From positions 53,663,869 through 53,727,868 of the forward strand of contig OX457025.1 in the NCBI GenBank assembly GCA_949752745.1: a stretch of DNA of 64,000 nt, given 5' to 3'. How positions within the stretch are numbered: position 1 is the first letter of the stretch; every line of letters starts with the position of its first letter. Below, one piece after another: positions 32,503 through 42,548 of this stretch. Source of the stretch: Protula sp. h YS-2021. Taxonomy: Eukaryota > Annelida > Polychaeta > Sabellida > Serpulidae. The notes beneath the pieces are model-generated. The model was not told the DNA's origin. It searched no databases and saw nothing but the letters and a program-made list of their open reading frames with translations. The translations under genes and the position numbers were made by a program.

Positions 32503-33040
32503 TCAATGCCGGCTCAGATAGTCGGCTCCGGTGTTTTCTGCTCCCTTGATGAACCTCATCGTGAAGGCATAGCTTTGTAGCGCCAGCGTCCCCCGCATTA
32601 ACCTCGCACTGTCATTTTTACTGTTCTTGAGGTATGCGAGTGGCGCGTGATCCGTCTCGAGGACAAAATAGGTTCCGTACAGAAATTTCGCGAAACGTTC
32701 GACTGCAAACACGATTGCCAGACACTCTCGTTCGATGACAGAATAGTTCCTCTCGCGCTGGAGCAGCTTCCGACTGGCAAAGGCAACGGGAAATACACCA
32801 TCTTCGTGTTCTTGAAGCAGCATCGCACCGAGACCATTGTCCGATGCGTCGGTCCGCACAATGAACTGTTTGTCAAGGTTCGGTAATCGGAGTATGGGCG
32901 CGATGGTCATCAGGTGTTTCAGCTTGCGAAACGCACGTTCCTGACTCTGACCCCACTCCACTTTGGATGGTTGCCTCTTCCGCGTTAAATCAGTTAGCGG
33001 CGCGGCGACTTCAGCGAAATTCGGGATGAATTTCCTGTAA
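32503..33040 (-). pseudogene. pol: Gmr1-like Ty3/gypsy RT connection and RNase H fragment
   Basis: The open frame starts in the RT thumb/connection (FIPNFAEVAAPLTDL) and continues through the Ty3/gypsy RNase H. FIVRTDASDNGLGAMLLQ carries the first catalytic Asp, VIERECLAIVFAVERF the Glu, LETDHAPLAYL the second Asp, and GADYLSRH is just before the stop. In ordinary Ty3/gypsy elements integrase follows, but here the stop is followed by untranslated DNA, the polypurine tract and the LTR. The fragment's 5' end is cut at about 33040, where the DIRS-like element begins. The nearest relative in the window is 63153-64000. Confidence 0.88.
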
Positions 33041-33042
33041 AA

Positions 33043-34503
33043 TCATATTTTAATGTCAAACTTAACGCATAATATTAGTATTTCGCATAAAACATCGGAC
33101 GCAGTAGTGTTTCTAATTCTTCCTCGGTTAAGGGCATATAGGGTTGCTTTATTATCCGAATATAGTTCGACCGTCTTAGAAGCGCAGAACGGTGCCCAGC
33201 GGCGCAGCGCCAAAAGAACAGCAGCTAGTTCTTTCGTATTTATGTCGCAATCATTGATGGCGGGCATATCCGTGGCGAAGTTGCAATAGAGCCAGTCTAT
33301 GGCTCTATTGTGGCAAACGACCGCTGCGCCTGCAGCAGTCGGGCTTGCGTCTGTGGCAATGTGAAAGGCGCGATCGGGCACATCCCTTTGGGAGGAAAAG
33401 CGGGATGTACCGTTGAATGAGGCGCAAAGCACATTAAGGAGTAGTAAGTCTCGGCCAGTGTCCGTAGTGATACGGGTGCGGTGGTTAGGGCGACGTAGTG
33501 ACGTCATAAGCACGATTAGACGACGCATGGCCGGACGTATGACACTGACAACACGTCCGACCCAGTTCAGTTTCCCCAGCAGGCTCTTGAGGTCGCGTTT
33601 TGAGAGCCGTCTGTTGTCGGGACTTGCGTAGTGGGAGAGAAGGGTTCGGACTTCGCATAGCTTATCCGTGGGAATTGACAGCGTGCAGTCGGTGGAGTCG
33701 ATAGTCACTCCCAGAAACGTTAGTCTGCGCGTAGGGGAGATGCATTTCTCCCAGTTGATTGCGAAACCAAGCGACCGGAGGAGCCGTATCAAGCATTGCA
33801 TTGCCTTGAGCGTATCGTCAAATGTATCAGCGGTAATAAAAAAGTCATCGAGGTAGCAAATTATTGCTTTTATACCTTGTTTTTTAAGCATGCGGCAGAC
33901 ACTCTGTGTAATACGATGGAAAATACCAACGCTTAATGAAGCCCCGAAGGGCAAGCGGGTATCTACAAGGTATGTGTGATGTTTATTACCCTTAAATTTC
34001 CACTTTAAGCCCGTTAGACGTTGGGACGCTTCGCTGAGCGGGACCTGCCGATAAGCTGATTTAAGGTCCACTTTTGCCATAAACGAGTTTTTACCGACCA
34101 TATCGGCAGCGATGTCCACGGATGTAAAAACATGTTTGTCGGGGGTGGCGTGGGAGTTGACAGAAAGGCCTTCTGGTTGCGAGCAATCGTGAATTAGCCT
34201 GATTTCACCGTTTCCTTTGGGTATGGCGGAGAGCGGGGAGACAATGACCGGTTTTTCTACCACTACTTTATAGCGACCCAGGGCAATTTCCTTCTTTATT
34301 TCGCTCTCTACCTCATCACGATATTGTCGCTCAGCCACGCGGCTGTTGGGAGCTTCGGCACACTGAATATTTTCCGCGCGAACGTTAACGATATAGAACC
34401 CATTACGTAATCCGTTGAGAATAAATACCTTGTCCTTATCCGTTTCAAGTTGTCGTTCCCATTCGTCGAGCCGATCAGACAGTGGGCTAGAGACGGCGTG
34501 CCC
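33043..34503 (-). pseudogene. pol: DIRS-like RT and RNase H, 3'-truncated
   Basis: Retrotransposon polymerase of the DIRS group. The frame opens inside the end of gag, shifted by one, and runs WERQLETDKDKVF..., SAIPKGNGEIRLIHDCS, MAKVDLKSAYRQVPL, LPFGASLSVGIFHRI, ICYLDDFFITADT (the LDD catalytic box) and LTFLGVTIDS. It then enters the RNase H with FHIATDASPTAAGAAVV, TKELAAVLLALRRW and LYSDNKATLYALNRG. The RNase H and polymerase residues look complete. It stops at about 33043 in non-matching sequence at the join to the gypsy fragment. The methyltransferase-like region and tyrosine recombinase that complete DIRS elements are missing, so it cannot integrate by itself. Confidence 0.87.
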
Positions 34504-35497
34504 CTAGTCTCTGTGAGCAATCTCGGGGTGGTTCTGGAAACATTTCAGCAAAGGCGTCCATGAATCGGCAGTTTAGTAGACTGCAACCCCGGCGCGAATT
34601 AAAGTTGCGACAAATTTCCGTGCCGTTCGGGGCCCTTGGAGCTTCCACCCTGGGTCTAGCGTGCTGCTTCCGGGTGGATGTTGATTGGGCGCGAGACGAG
34701 AAGCAACATATGCCTAGGAGATACGTATCGTCGTCTCCCCAACGGATTTGCCCCGACGCCACCCGTTGCCGGTATTCGAAATCATACCTCATACAGTTGG
34801 CTAGCGGGTAATACTCGCACATATATCTAAACTTTATGCCGTAGAGATTGTAACGATCACGCTCGTCTTCCGTCTCCAACTGCCCTGAGCGCTTTAGGGC
34901 GTGGCCTTTCACCCACTGCTGCCACGTTGTGTCCTCAGGCTTCACGCGTTTCGCCGCGCTCGGCACGATCACTTTCGCATCACCGTTCGACGATAACACT
35001 GTCTCTGTGCCCTGACTCCCCAGGAAGGATCCACAGAAATCTTGGACAAATAATGGTCGCGTGTTACCTGGGGTTCTCCCGGTCTGCCATGGGTCGTCGT
35101 GCGGGGTCTGCGGCTTGTCCACGAGGGAGTCCAGCATGGCTGTCATCGTCTCTGTGTTAAGGCGTGGAAGGTCATTCAGGGTAGCTGGTGCCGCGTCGCT
35201 GCGTAGCCGGGGTCTGTCGGCCGGAAATTTCTCAATGATGTCCGATGTGGGACCGGTGCGGGAACTCGTACTGTCGGACTTTGCGTCCTTAAGGTCTGCG
35301 ACGGCCGCTAGCAGCATTCTCTCTTGGCCGAGCGAGAGTTTTAGCGCCTTGATGACGACCTTGTCAATGTGCAGTACACTGTCGATGGAAAAGAATTCCT
35401 CGCTCAGGAGAGCGTCGATAGTGGATTCGAGAAGGTTTCTCGAAACAGCCCATTCTTTCAATTCTTTAATTGCACTGTCGACTTTATCCTTATTCAT
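34487..35497 (-). CDS. gag: DIRS-like gag
   Basis: First ORF of the DIRS-like element, about 336 codons from the ATG at 35497 (a longer frame begins at a GTG only). The N-terminal part is helical and acidic. The middle has Ser/Pro-rich linkers, then TTWQQWVKGHALKRSGQL and a conserved GDDDTYL block. Near the end a Cys-rich element (CRNFNSRRGCSLLNCRF) is typical of DIRS Gag, but the His of the expected C3H finger is not seen and the final residues may be altered. It overlaps the start of pol by about 17 bases in a different frame. The product would be the RNA-binding structural protein. Confidence 0.75.
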   Translation of the reverse strand: MNKDKVDSAIKELKEWAVSRNLLESTIDALLSEEFFSIDSVLHIDKVVIKALKLSLGQERMLLAAVADLKDAKSDSTSSRTGPTSDIIEKFPADRPRLRSDAAPATLNDLPRLNTETMTAMLDSLVDKPQTPHDDPWQTGRTPGNTRPLFVQDFCGSFLGSQGTETVLSSNGDAKVIVPSAAKRVKPEDTTWQQWVKGHALKRSGQLETEDERDRYNLYGIKFRYMCEYYPLANCMRYDFEYRQRVASGQIRWGDDDTYLLGICCFSSRAQSTSTRKQHARPRVEAPRAPNGTEICRNFNSRRGCSLLNCRFMDAFAEMFPEPPRDCSQRLGARRL

Positions 35498-35564
35498 TTT
35501 TTTGTTTCCTTGCTCTCTCACTCTTTTTTTTTTTTACAGTTATAGGGGGCTCACTGCTTGGCCG

Positions 35565-35757
35565 TAATTGCAATTAATGCCCTATTCAGACGGCACTGAT
35601 CAGGCAAGATCTTAATTGCAATTAGAGTACTCACGCATATTGATGCCCCAAATCCTAACAATCCCTTGCTCTAATTGCAATTCAGAGTCCAAGCTTGTCA
35701 GCTGTTCGGGTGACGCGTGAGTACAGCTGTTCGGGTGATATCCACAAATTGCAATTA
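35565..35757. repeat. Cluster of AATTGCAATT palindromes
   Basis: TAATTGCAATTA-type palindromes lie at 35565, 35613, 35672 and 35747. A 15-bp direct repeat CAGCTGTTCGGGTGA is at 35699 and 35724. GAGTACTCACGC (35625) is inverted at GCGTGAGTAC (35715). The cluster lies just upstream of the DIRS gag start and may be its leader or terminal-repeat region, or a separate small element. Confidence 0.6.
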
Positions 35758-35759
35758 AG

Positions 35760-35867
35760 AGCTTCAAGTTTAAACACAATGTCGCATATATCACACTTTT
35801 ATTTATTGTTTTTTTTTTGTTTTTTTGTTTTTTTTTTTACATATACATTTTATTCCCTTTACCTTAC
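35760..35867. other. Poly-T-rich stretch
   Basis: Runs of T at 35810-35840. Nothing recognised. Confidence 0.6.
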
Positions 35868-36094
35868 GCCCTGTATCAATCGTTATCCTGAAAGCTACTT
35901 TAATCAAATGTAATTATCCTGTGTATCCTTTTCTGGTTTTCTTTATTATTTTTTTTTTAGTTTATTATTATTTTATCCTGAAGGCTAGCTAATATTCCAT
36001 TTGGCTGTGTCTTTCTGTTTTTTTTCCTTTGCTCTCTGGAAGCGCTTGCTTGACCAGTGCTTGCTGTGCATTTGTGAGGGGAAGCTTGGAAGAG
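35868..36094 (-). repeat. Inverted flank of the Penelope array, left copy
   Basis: About 227 bp, from ATCAATCGTTATCCTGAAAG to GAGGGGAAGCTTGGAAGAG, which recurs in reverse at 60418-60644. Differences are few (for example GTGTATCC against CTTTGTGTCC). The PLE starts immediately after it at 36095. It has no coding signal and contains A/T-rich runs. Confidence 0.9.
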
Positions 36095-36185
36095 TTATTA
36101 TATTACTTAATAATGTTCCCGTGCACACTTTTATCAATAATTCTATGAAATAAAAAGTCTTTTTAAGTGTTATGTTTTAATATTT

Positions 36186-36217
36186 TACGAATTTTCGACT
36201 GATACAGTCTTCTTCAG
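36186..36217 (-). ncRNA. Hammerhead-like core, spacer after copy 1
   Basis: The minus strand reads CTGAAGA, stem GACTG-TAT-CAGTC, GAAA, ATTCGTA. This is a full hammerhead core order (CUGANGA, helix II, GAAA, short helix III, NUH), with GUA as the possible cleavage triplet. Helix I and III pairing is weak, so self-cleavage is uncertain. Confidence 0.5.
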
Positions 36218-36425
36218 GTACGTATTTCACAAAAATGTGACGTTGCTATGGTAACTTCACATACTACACACAATTGTGATAAATTTTATGTGTAAATACA
36301 CATAATTCCAATGTTTACACAAAATGATAATATAATTGCAAACAAAGTTGAAATCATATAAAAAAACATAGAATAATGAGAAAATTCGACTAAAAGAAAT
36401 TCATACGATAGAATAATGCACAATT

Positions 36426-39120
36426 TTAAAGAAATTGCTGATAATTGAAATCAACATTCATCCCATGTCCCAAAACACAACCTAATTTTGCAATTAATTT
36501 TTGTTCTAACAATTTTCGTTTTGAAGTGTTATTGCAAAAAGCAACGGCACAAACAGACATATCGTCAACGCTGTGATGATTACTTATAAAATGACTGGAG
36601 ACTTCGTTATCTTCTTTTTTAATCATCACATTTCTTCTATGTTCTCTAAATCTATCCCCTAGTCGCCTACTCGTTTCTCCAACATACAGACTGCCGCATT
36701 TTTTGCATTCTATCACATAAACTACACCTTCTGAAACACATGAAAAATTATCTCTGATATTTATGAAAGTTTTTGGTCCAACTATTTGTGAGCTCTCATT
36801 AATATGGGGACAAGTTACACATTTTTTTCGTTTGCAAGGAACCGTCTTCCCTTCTTTGCAGCTTTGTAATTTTGAATGTACAAGAATATCTTTCAGATTT
36901 TTGTCTCTTTTGTAGGCCACTAAAGGCCGTCCTTCAAACATGTGCCCAATTAAACCATCATTACATAAAATATTATAATTTCTGTTTACTATTTTAGAAA
37001 TTTCCAAATTGCTGCGATGGTATGTGATAGGAAACACGATTCTATTTTGTCCTTTCTGACTTGACTTGTCTTTGTATAATACACTTTGTCTTTTCATAGC
37101 ACGTACTCTGGTCATATTTCGACTTAAAAGTGATTTTGGGTAACCTTGTTGCAAGAAACACCTAAACAACATTTTCGCGTTTTTTTCATAATCACCATCC
37201 GTGGAGCATATTCTTCGAATTCGAAGGAACTGTGAGAATGGAATTCTTCTTTTGCAGGTCACCGGATGGGAAAAACGAAAGTTGAGGTAGGCATGTGTGT
37301 CAGTCGGTTTACAGTAGAGTGTTGAATGCACTGAATTTCCTTTTATTTTGAGTGTTGTATCTAGCATGTTAACTTCTTGTGCGATAGTAACCGTATACTC
37401 AAGGGCCGGGTGGTGGTTTTTGACAAAGTTAATGAACTTTTCAAGCTTATCTTTCGTCATATTTGCTGCTCCAAAAACGTCGTCAATAAACCTCTTGTGA
37501 AGTGTCGGTTTTTCGTCCTCATATTCTTCGTAAATTTTCTTCTCTTCATGTGACATAAATAGGCAAGAATATTCAACACCAAATGGAGTTCCCATCATTG
37601 TGCTACCTTTTTGTGAATAATACTTTCCATTAAACTCCATGCAGTTTTTTGTTAGCACAATTTCGGCTAGGCGCACCAATGTTTTTGTCGCGATCTTATT
37701 GTCTTTTCTTTTATCTAAGTAGTATTGTAAAGCTTCTAATCCATCATTATTTGGTATATTGGTGTAAAGACCTTTCACATCCATTGTAAAGAGATATTTT
37801 TCTGAATTGCCTTCAAATTCAAAACCATCTAACGTTTGTAATAAGTGCGTTGTATCCTTTATGTAAGTAGGACATTGTTCTACGATGGGTCTCAATGTTT
37901 CACTTAGAAATTTTGAGATGTTATAGGTAGGGCATGAAATATTTGACACAACTGGCCTTCCTGGTATGCCTTCTTTGTGGATTTTCGGAAGTAAGTAGAA
38001 TTGTGAACACCGAGGAGATTTGACAATGAGATTTGTTGCTGATGGTGAAAGTTCCTTATTTTTGATCATACTTTCGATTTCTGCTGCAATTTCCCTTTGA
38101 ATATTTGTGGTTATGTCTCCATCTAATTTGGCATAGAATTTACAGTCATTCAGTTGTTTTTCACCTTCTGCAATATATGCCTTTTTATCCCACACACAAA
38201 CGGCTCCGCCTTTATCGGCTGGCTTGATTACGATATCGTTACGGATTCTTAACGAATTAAGGGCTTGGATCTCTTCTTTCGATATATTTTGTGGTTTTAT
38301 TGACTTCTGCAGATCTACATTTTTTATTTGTTGACGACACGTAATGATAAAAGAGTCCACTGATTCAAACTCGCCATGCGGTGGTGTGTAATGAGAAACA
38401 GTTTTTTTCAAACTTTGGAATTTCATCAATCACTTGTTCATCATCATCTTTAGACTGGTTATTTTCTTCATTTCCAAAATGAGCTCTTAGTCTTACCTTG
38501 CGGAAGAAATGTTCAGTGTCAGTTAACGTTTGAAAAGAATCAACCGTTTTTGTTTCCGGAATGTAGCTTAGTCCTTTTTGTAACATAGATGTTTCATCAG
38601 CAGACAATTCAACAGAGTCCGGAATTTTCACCACTCTGTTTGGAATTTCAGAAGCTGGCAATGGTTCATATTTCCTCTTTTTTCTTGTGTCCAATTCATT
38701 ATAAAGTTCCGTATTCAAGTTGTGAACCTTTGCAGATAATGATCTCCAAACTTCCTGATGACTTATGGTTCTGAGTTTTTCTTTGCCAAACTGACTTTTT
38801 CTTGAGAGTACTTTCATTTTTCGGTCGTTGTCTTGTAATGCATTACGAATCAGTTGAAAAGAACACCTTTCAACGACGTTTGAATTAGCATGTTGAAGAT
38901 GATTAGATCCTGGCCCAGAATGAAATTTCAGCGCAAATCCTTTTGGAATGTGTCGGTTATTCAAACAAGTTCTTAAAAATTGTATATGTGATCCAAACCT
39001 TGTTTTATTAAAAGTAGAAAGCACAAATTGTATCCAGTTTTTTTCTTCTTCGAAATTCAGTCTGTGTGTCTTCACAGATGCTTTAAAGGCGTTGAATACT
39101 TTGCTGACCAAATTCCTCAT
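36426..39120 (-). pseudogene. PLE copy 1: RT-GIY-YIG, one frameshift
   Basis: Full length, from the ATG at 39120 to the TAA at 36426. A seventh A in the run near 38405 (six in intact copies) shifts the frame after about residue 239, upstream of the RT core. The N-terminal part reads to 38365 and the RT plus endonuclease part is open from 38429 to the end. Copy 1 shares this shift, and the variants FVLSTF and SHIQFL, with copy 3. Private changes include RKSQFGKEK and KRRIPF. The RT core and GIY-YIG domain are otherwise complete, and the shared stop before the endonuclease is absent. Confidence 0.93.
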
Positions 39121-39247
39121 TTTTGATGGTAAAATCACAGGTTAAATATCTAAAACTTATTATATTACTTAATAATGTTCCTGTGCACACTTTTATCAAT
39201 AATTCTATGAAATAAAAAGTCTTTTTAAGTGTTATGTTTTAATATTT

Positions 39248-39279
39248 TACGAATTTTCGACTGATACAGTCTTCTTCAG
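39248..39279 (-). ncRNA. Hammerhead-like core, spacer copy 2/1
   Basis: Same core as 36186-36217, unchanged, in the spacer upstream of copy 1. Confidence 0.5.
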
Positions 39280-39487
39280 GTACATATTTCACAAAAATGT
39301 GACGTTGCTATGGTAACTTCACATACTACACACAATTGTGATAAATTTTATGTGTAAATACACATAATTCCAATGTTTACACAAAATGATAATATAATTG
39401 CAAACAAAGTTGAAATCATATAAAAAAACATAGAATAATGAGAAAATTCGACTAAAAGAAATTCATACGATAGAATAATGCACAATT

Positions 39488-42181
39488 TTAAAGAAATTGC
39501 TGATAACTGAAATCAACATTCATCCCATGTCCCAAAACACAACCTAATTTTGCAATTAATTTTTGTTCTAACAATTTTCGTTTTGAAGTGTTATTGCAAA
39601 AAGCAACGGCACAAACAGACATATCGTCAACGCTGTGATGATTACTTATAAAATGACTGGAGACTTCGTTATCTTCTTTTTTAATCATCACATTTCTTCT
39701 ATGTTCTCTAAATCTATCCCCTAGTCGCCTACTCGTTTCTCCAACATACAGACTGCCGCATTTTTTGCATTCTATCACATAAACTACACCTTCTGAAACA
39801 CATGAAAAATTATCTCTGATATTTATGAAAGTTTTTGGTCCAACTATTTGTGAGCTCTCATTAATATGGGGACAAGTTACACATTTTTTTCGTTTGCAAG
39901 GAACCGTCTTCCCTTATTTGCAGCTTTGTAATTTTGAATGTACAAGAATATCTTTCAGATTTTTGTCTCTTTTGTAGGCCACTAAAGGCCGTCCTTCAAA
40001 CATGTGCCCAATTAAACCATCATTACATAAAATATTATAATTTCTGTTTACTACTTTAGAAATTTCCAAATTGCTGCGATGGTATGTGATAGGAAACACG
40101 ATTCTATTTTGTCCTTTCTGACTTGACTTGTCTTTGTATAATACACTTTGTCTTTTCATAGCACGTACTCTGGTCATATTTCGACTTAAAAGTGATTTGG
40201 GGTAACCTTGTTGCAAGAAACACCTAAACAACATTTTCGCGTTTTTTTCATAATCACCATCCGTGGAGCATATTCTTCGAATTCGAAGGAACTGTGTGAA
40301 TGGAATACTTCTTTTGCAGGTCACCGGATGGGAAAAACGAAAGTTGAGGTAGGCATGTGTGTCAGTCGGTTTACAGTAGAGTGTTGAATGCACTGAATTT
40401 CCTTTTATTTTAAGTGTTGTATCTAGCATGTTAACTTCTTGTGCGATAGTAACCGTATACTCAAGGGCCGGGTGGTGGTTTTTGACAAAGTTAATGAACT
40501 TTTCAAGCTTATCTTTCGTCATATTTGCTGCTCCTAAAACGTCGTCAATAAACCTCTAGTGAAGTGTCGGTTTTTCGTCCTCATATTCTTCGTAAATTTT
40601 CTTCTCTTCATGTGACATAAATAGGCAAGAATATTCAACACCAAATGGAGTTCCCATCATTGTGCTACCTTTTTGTGAATAATACTTTCCATTAAACTCC
40701 ATGCAGTTTTTTGTTAGCACAATTTCGACTAGGCACACCAATGTTTTTGTCGCGATCTTATTGTCTTTTCTTTTATCTAAGTAGTATCGTAAAGCTTCTA
40801 ATCCATCATTATTTGGTATATTGGTGTAAAGACCTTTCACATCCATTGTAAAGAGATATTTTTCTGAATTGCCTTCAAATTCGAAACCATCCAACGTTTG
40901 TAATAAGTGCGTTGTATCCTTTAAGTAAGTAGGACATTGTTCTACGATGGGTCTCAATGTTTCACTTAGAAATTTTGAGATGTTGAAGGTAGGGCATGAA
41001 ATATTTGACACAACTGGCCTTCCTGGTATGCCTTCTTTGTGGATTTTCGGAAGTAAGTAGAATTGTGAACACCGAGGAGATTTGACAATGAGATTTGTTG
41101 CTGATGGTGAAAGTTCCTTATTTTTGATCATACTTTCGATTTCTGCTGCAATTTCCCTTTGAATATTTGTTGTTATGTCTCCATCTAATTTGGCATAGAA
41201 TTTACAGTCATTCAGTTGTTTTTCACCTTCTGCAATATATGCCTTTTTATCCCACACACAAACGGCTCCGCCTTTATCGGCTGGCTTGATTACGATATCG
41301 TTACGGATTCTTAACGAATTAAGGGCTTGGATCTCTTCTTTCGATATATTTTGTGGTTTTATTGACTTCTGCAGATCAACATTTTTTATTTGTTGACGAC
41401 ACGTAATGATAAAAGAGTCCACTGATTCAAACTCGCCATGCGGTGGTGTGTAATGAGAAACAGTTTTTTCAAACTTTGGAATTTCATCAATCACTTGTTC
41501 ATCATCATCTTTAGGCTGGTTATTTTCTTCATTTCCAAAATGAGCTCTTAGTCTTACCTTGCGGAAGAAATGTTCAGTGTCAGTTAACGTTTGAAAAGAA
41601 TCAACCGTTTTTGTTTCCGGAATGTAGCTTAGTCCTTTTTGTAACATAGATGTTTCATCAGCAGACAATTCAACAGAGTCCGGAATTTTCACCACTCTGT
41701 TTGGAATTTCAGAAGCTGGCAATGGTTCATATTTCCTCTTTTTTCTTGTGTCCAATTCATTATAAAGTTCCGTATTCAAGTTGTGAACCTTTGCAGATAA
41801 TGATCTCCAAACTTCCTGATGACTTATGGTTCTGAGTTTTTCTTTGCAAAACTGTCTTTTTCTTGAGAGTACTTTCATTTTTCGGTCGTTGTCTTGTAAT
41901 GCATTACGAATCAGTTGAAAAGAACACCTTTCAACGACGTTTGAATTAGCATGTTGAAGATGATTAGATCCTGGCCCAGAATGAAATTTCAGCGCAAATC
42001 CTTTTGGAATGTGTCGGTTATTCAAACAAGTTCTTAAAAATTGTGCATGTGATCCAAATCTTGTTTTATTAAAAGTAGAAAGTCCAAATTGTATCCAGTT
42101 TTTTTCTTCTTCGAAATTCAGTCTGTGTGTCTTCACAGATGCTTTAAAGGCGTTGAATACTTTGCTGACCAAATTCCTCAT
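39488..42181 (-). pseudogene. PLE copy 2: two premature stops
   Basis: No frameshift is seen. The first stop (TAG for Lys at residue 542, near 40556-40558) falls just before the catalytic RFIDD box. The second (TAA for Glu at residue 756, near 39914) lies before the Cys-rich linker and GIY-YIG domain. The pieces read 42181-40556, 40555-39914 and 39913-39488. The second stop is shared with copies 6 to 10. Private substitutions include CPTFNISKF and TYLKD. The copy cannot make a working RT. Confidence 0.93.
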
Positions 42182-42308
42182 TTTTGATGGTAAAATCACA
42201 GGTTAAATATCTAAAACTTATTATATTACTTAATAATGTTCCTGTGCACACTTTTATCAATAATTCTATGAAATAAAAAGTCTTTTTAAGTGTTATGTTT
42301 TAATATTT

Positions 42309-42340
42309 TACGAATTTTCGACTGATACAGTCTTCTTCAG
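42309..42340 (-). ncRNA. Hammerhead-like core, spacer copy 3/2
   Basis: Core unchanged from the other spacers. Confidence 0.5.
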
Positions 42341-42548
42341 GTACATATTTCACAAAAATGTGACGTTGCTATGGTAACTTCACATACTACACACAATTGT
42401 GATAAATTTTATGTGTAAATACACATAATTCCAATGTTTACACAAAATGATAATATAATTGCAAACAAAGTTGAAATCATATAAAAAAACATAGAATAAT
42501 GAGAAAATTCGACTAAAAGAAATTCATACGATAGAATAATGCACAATT

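Noticed and set aside
39114..39138. Start of the PLE ORF at GTG (MILPSKM...)
   Set aside because: It would need a GTG start. The ATG six codons later is the first in-frame ATG after an upstream TAA and is used instead, except in copy 11, where a deletion brings an ATG upstream.
36188..39145. Plus-strand ORFs of 61-115 codons recurring in each PLE unit (MFHQQTIQQ..., MCRLFKQVL...)
   Set aside because: They are antisense shadows of the PLE ORF and recur only because the unit recurs.
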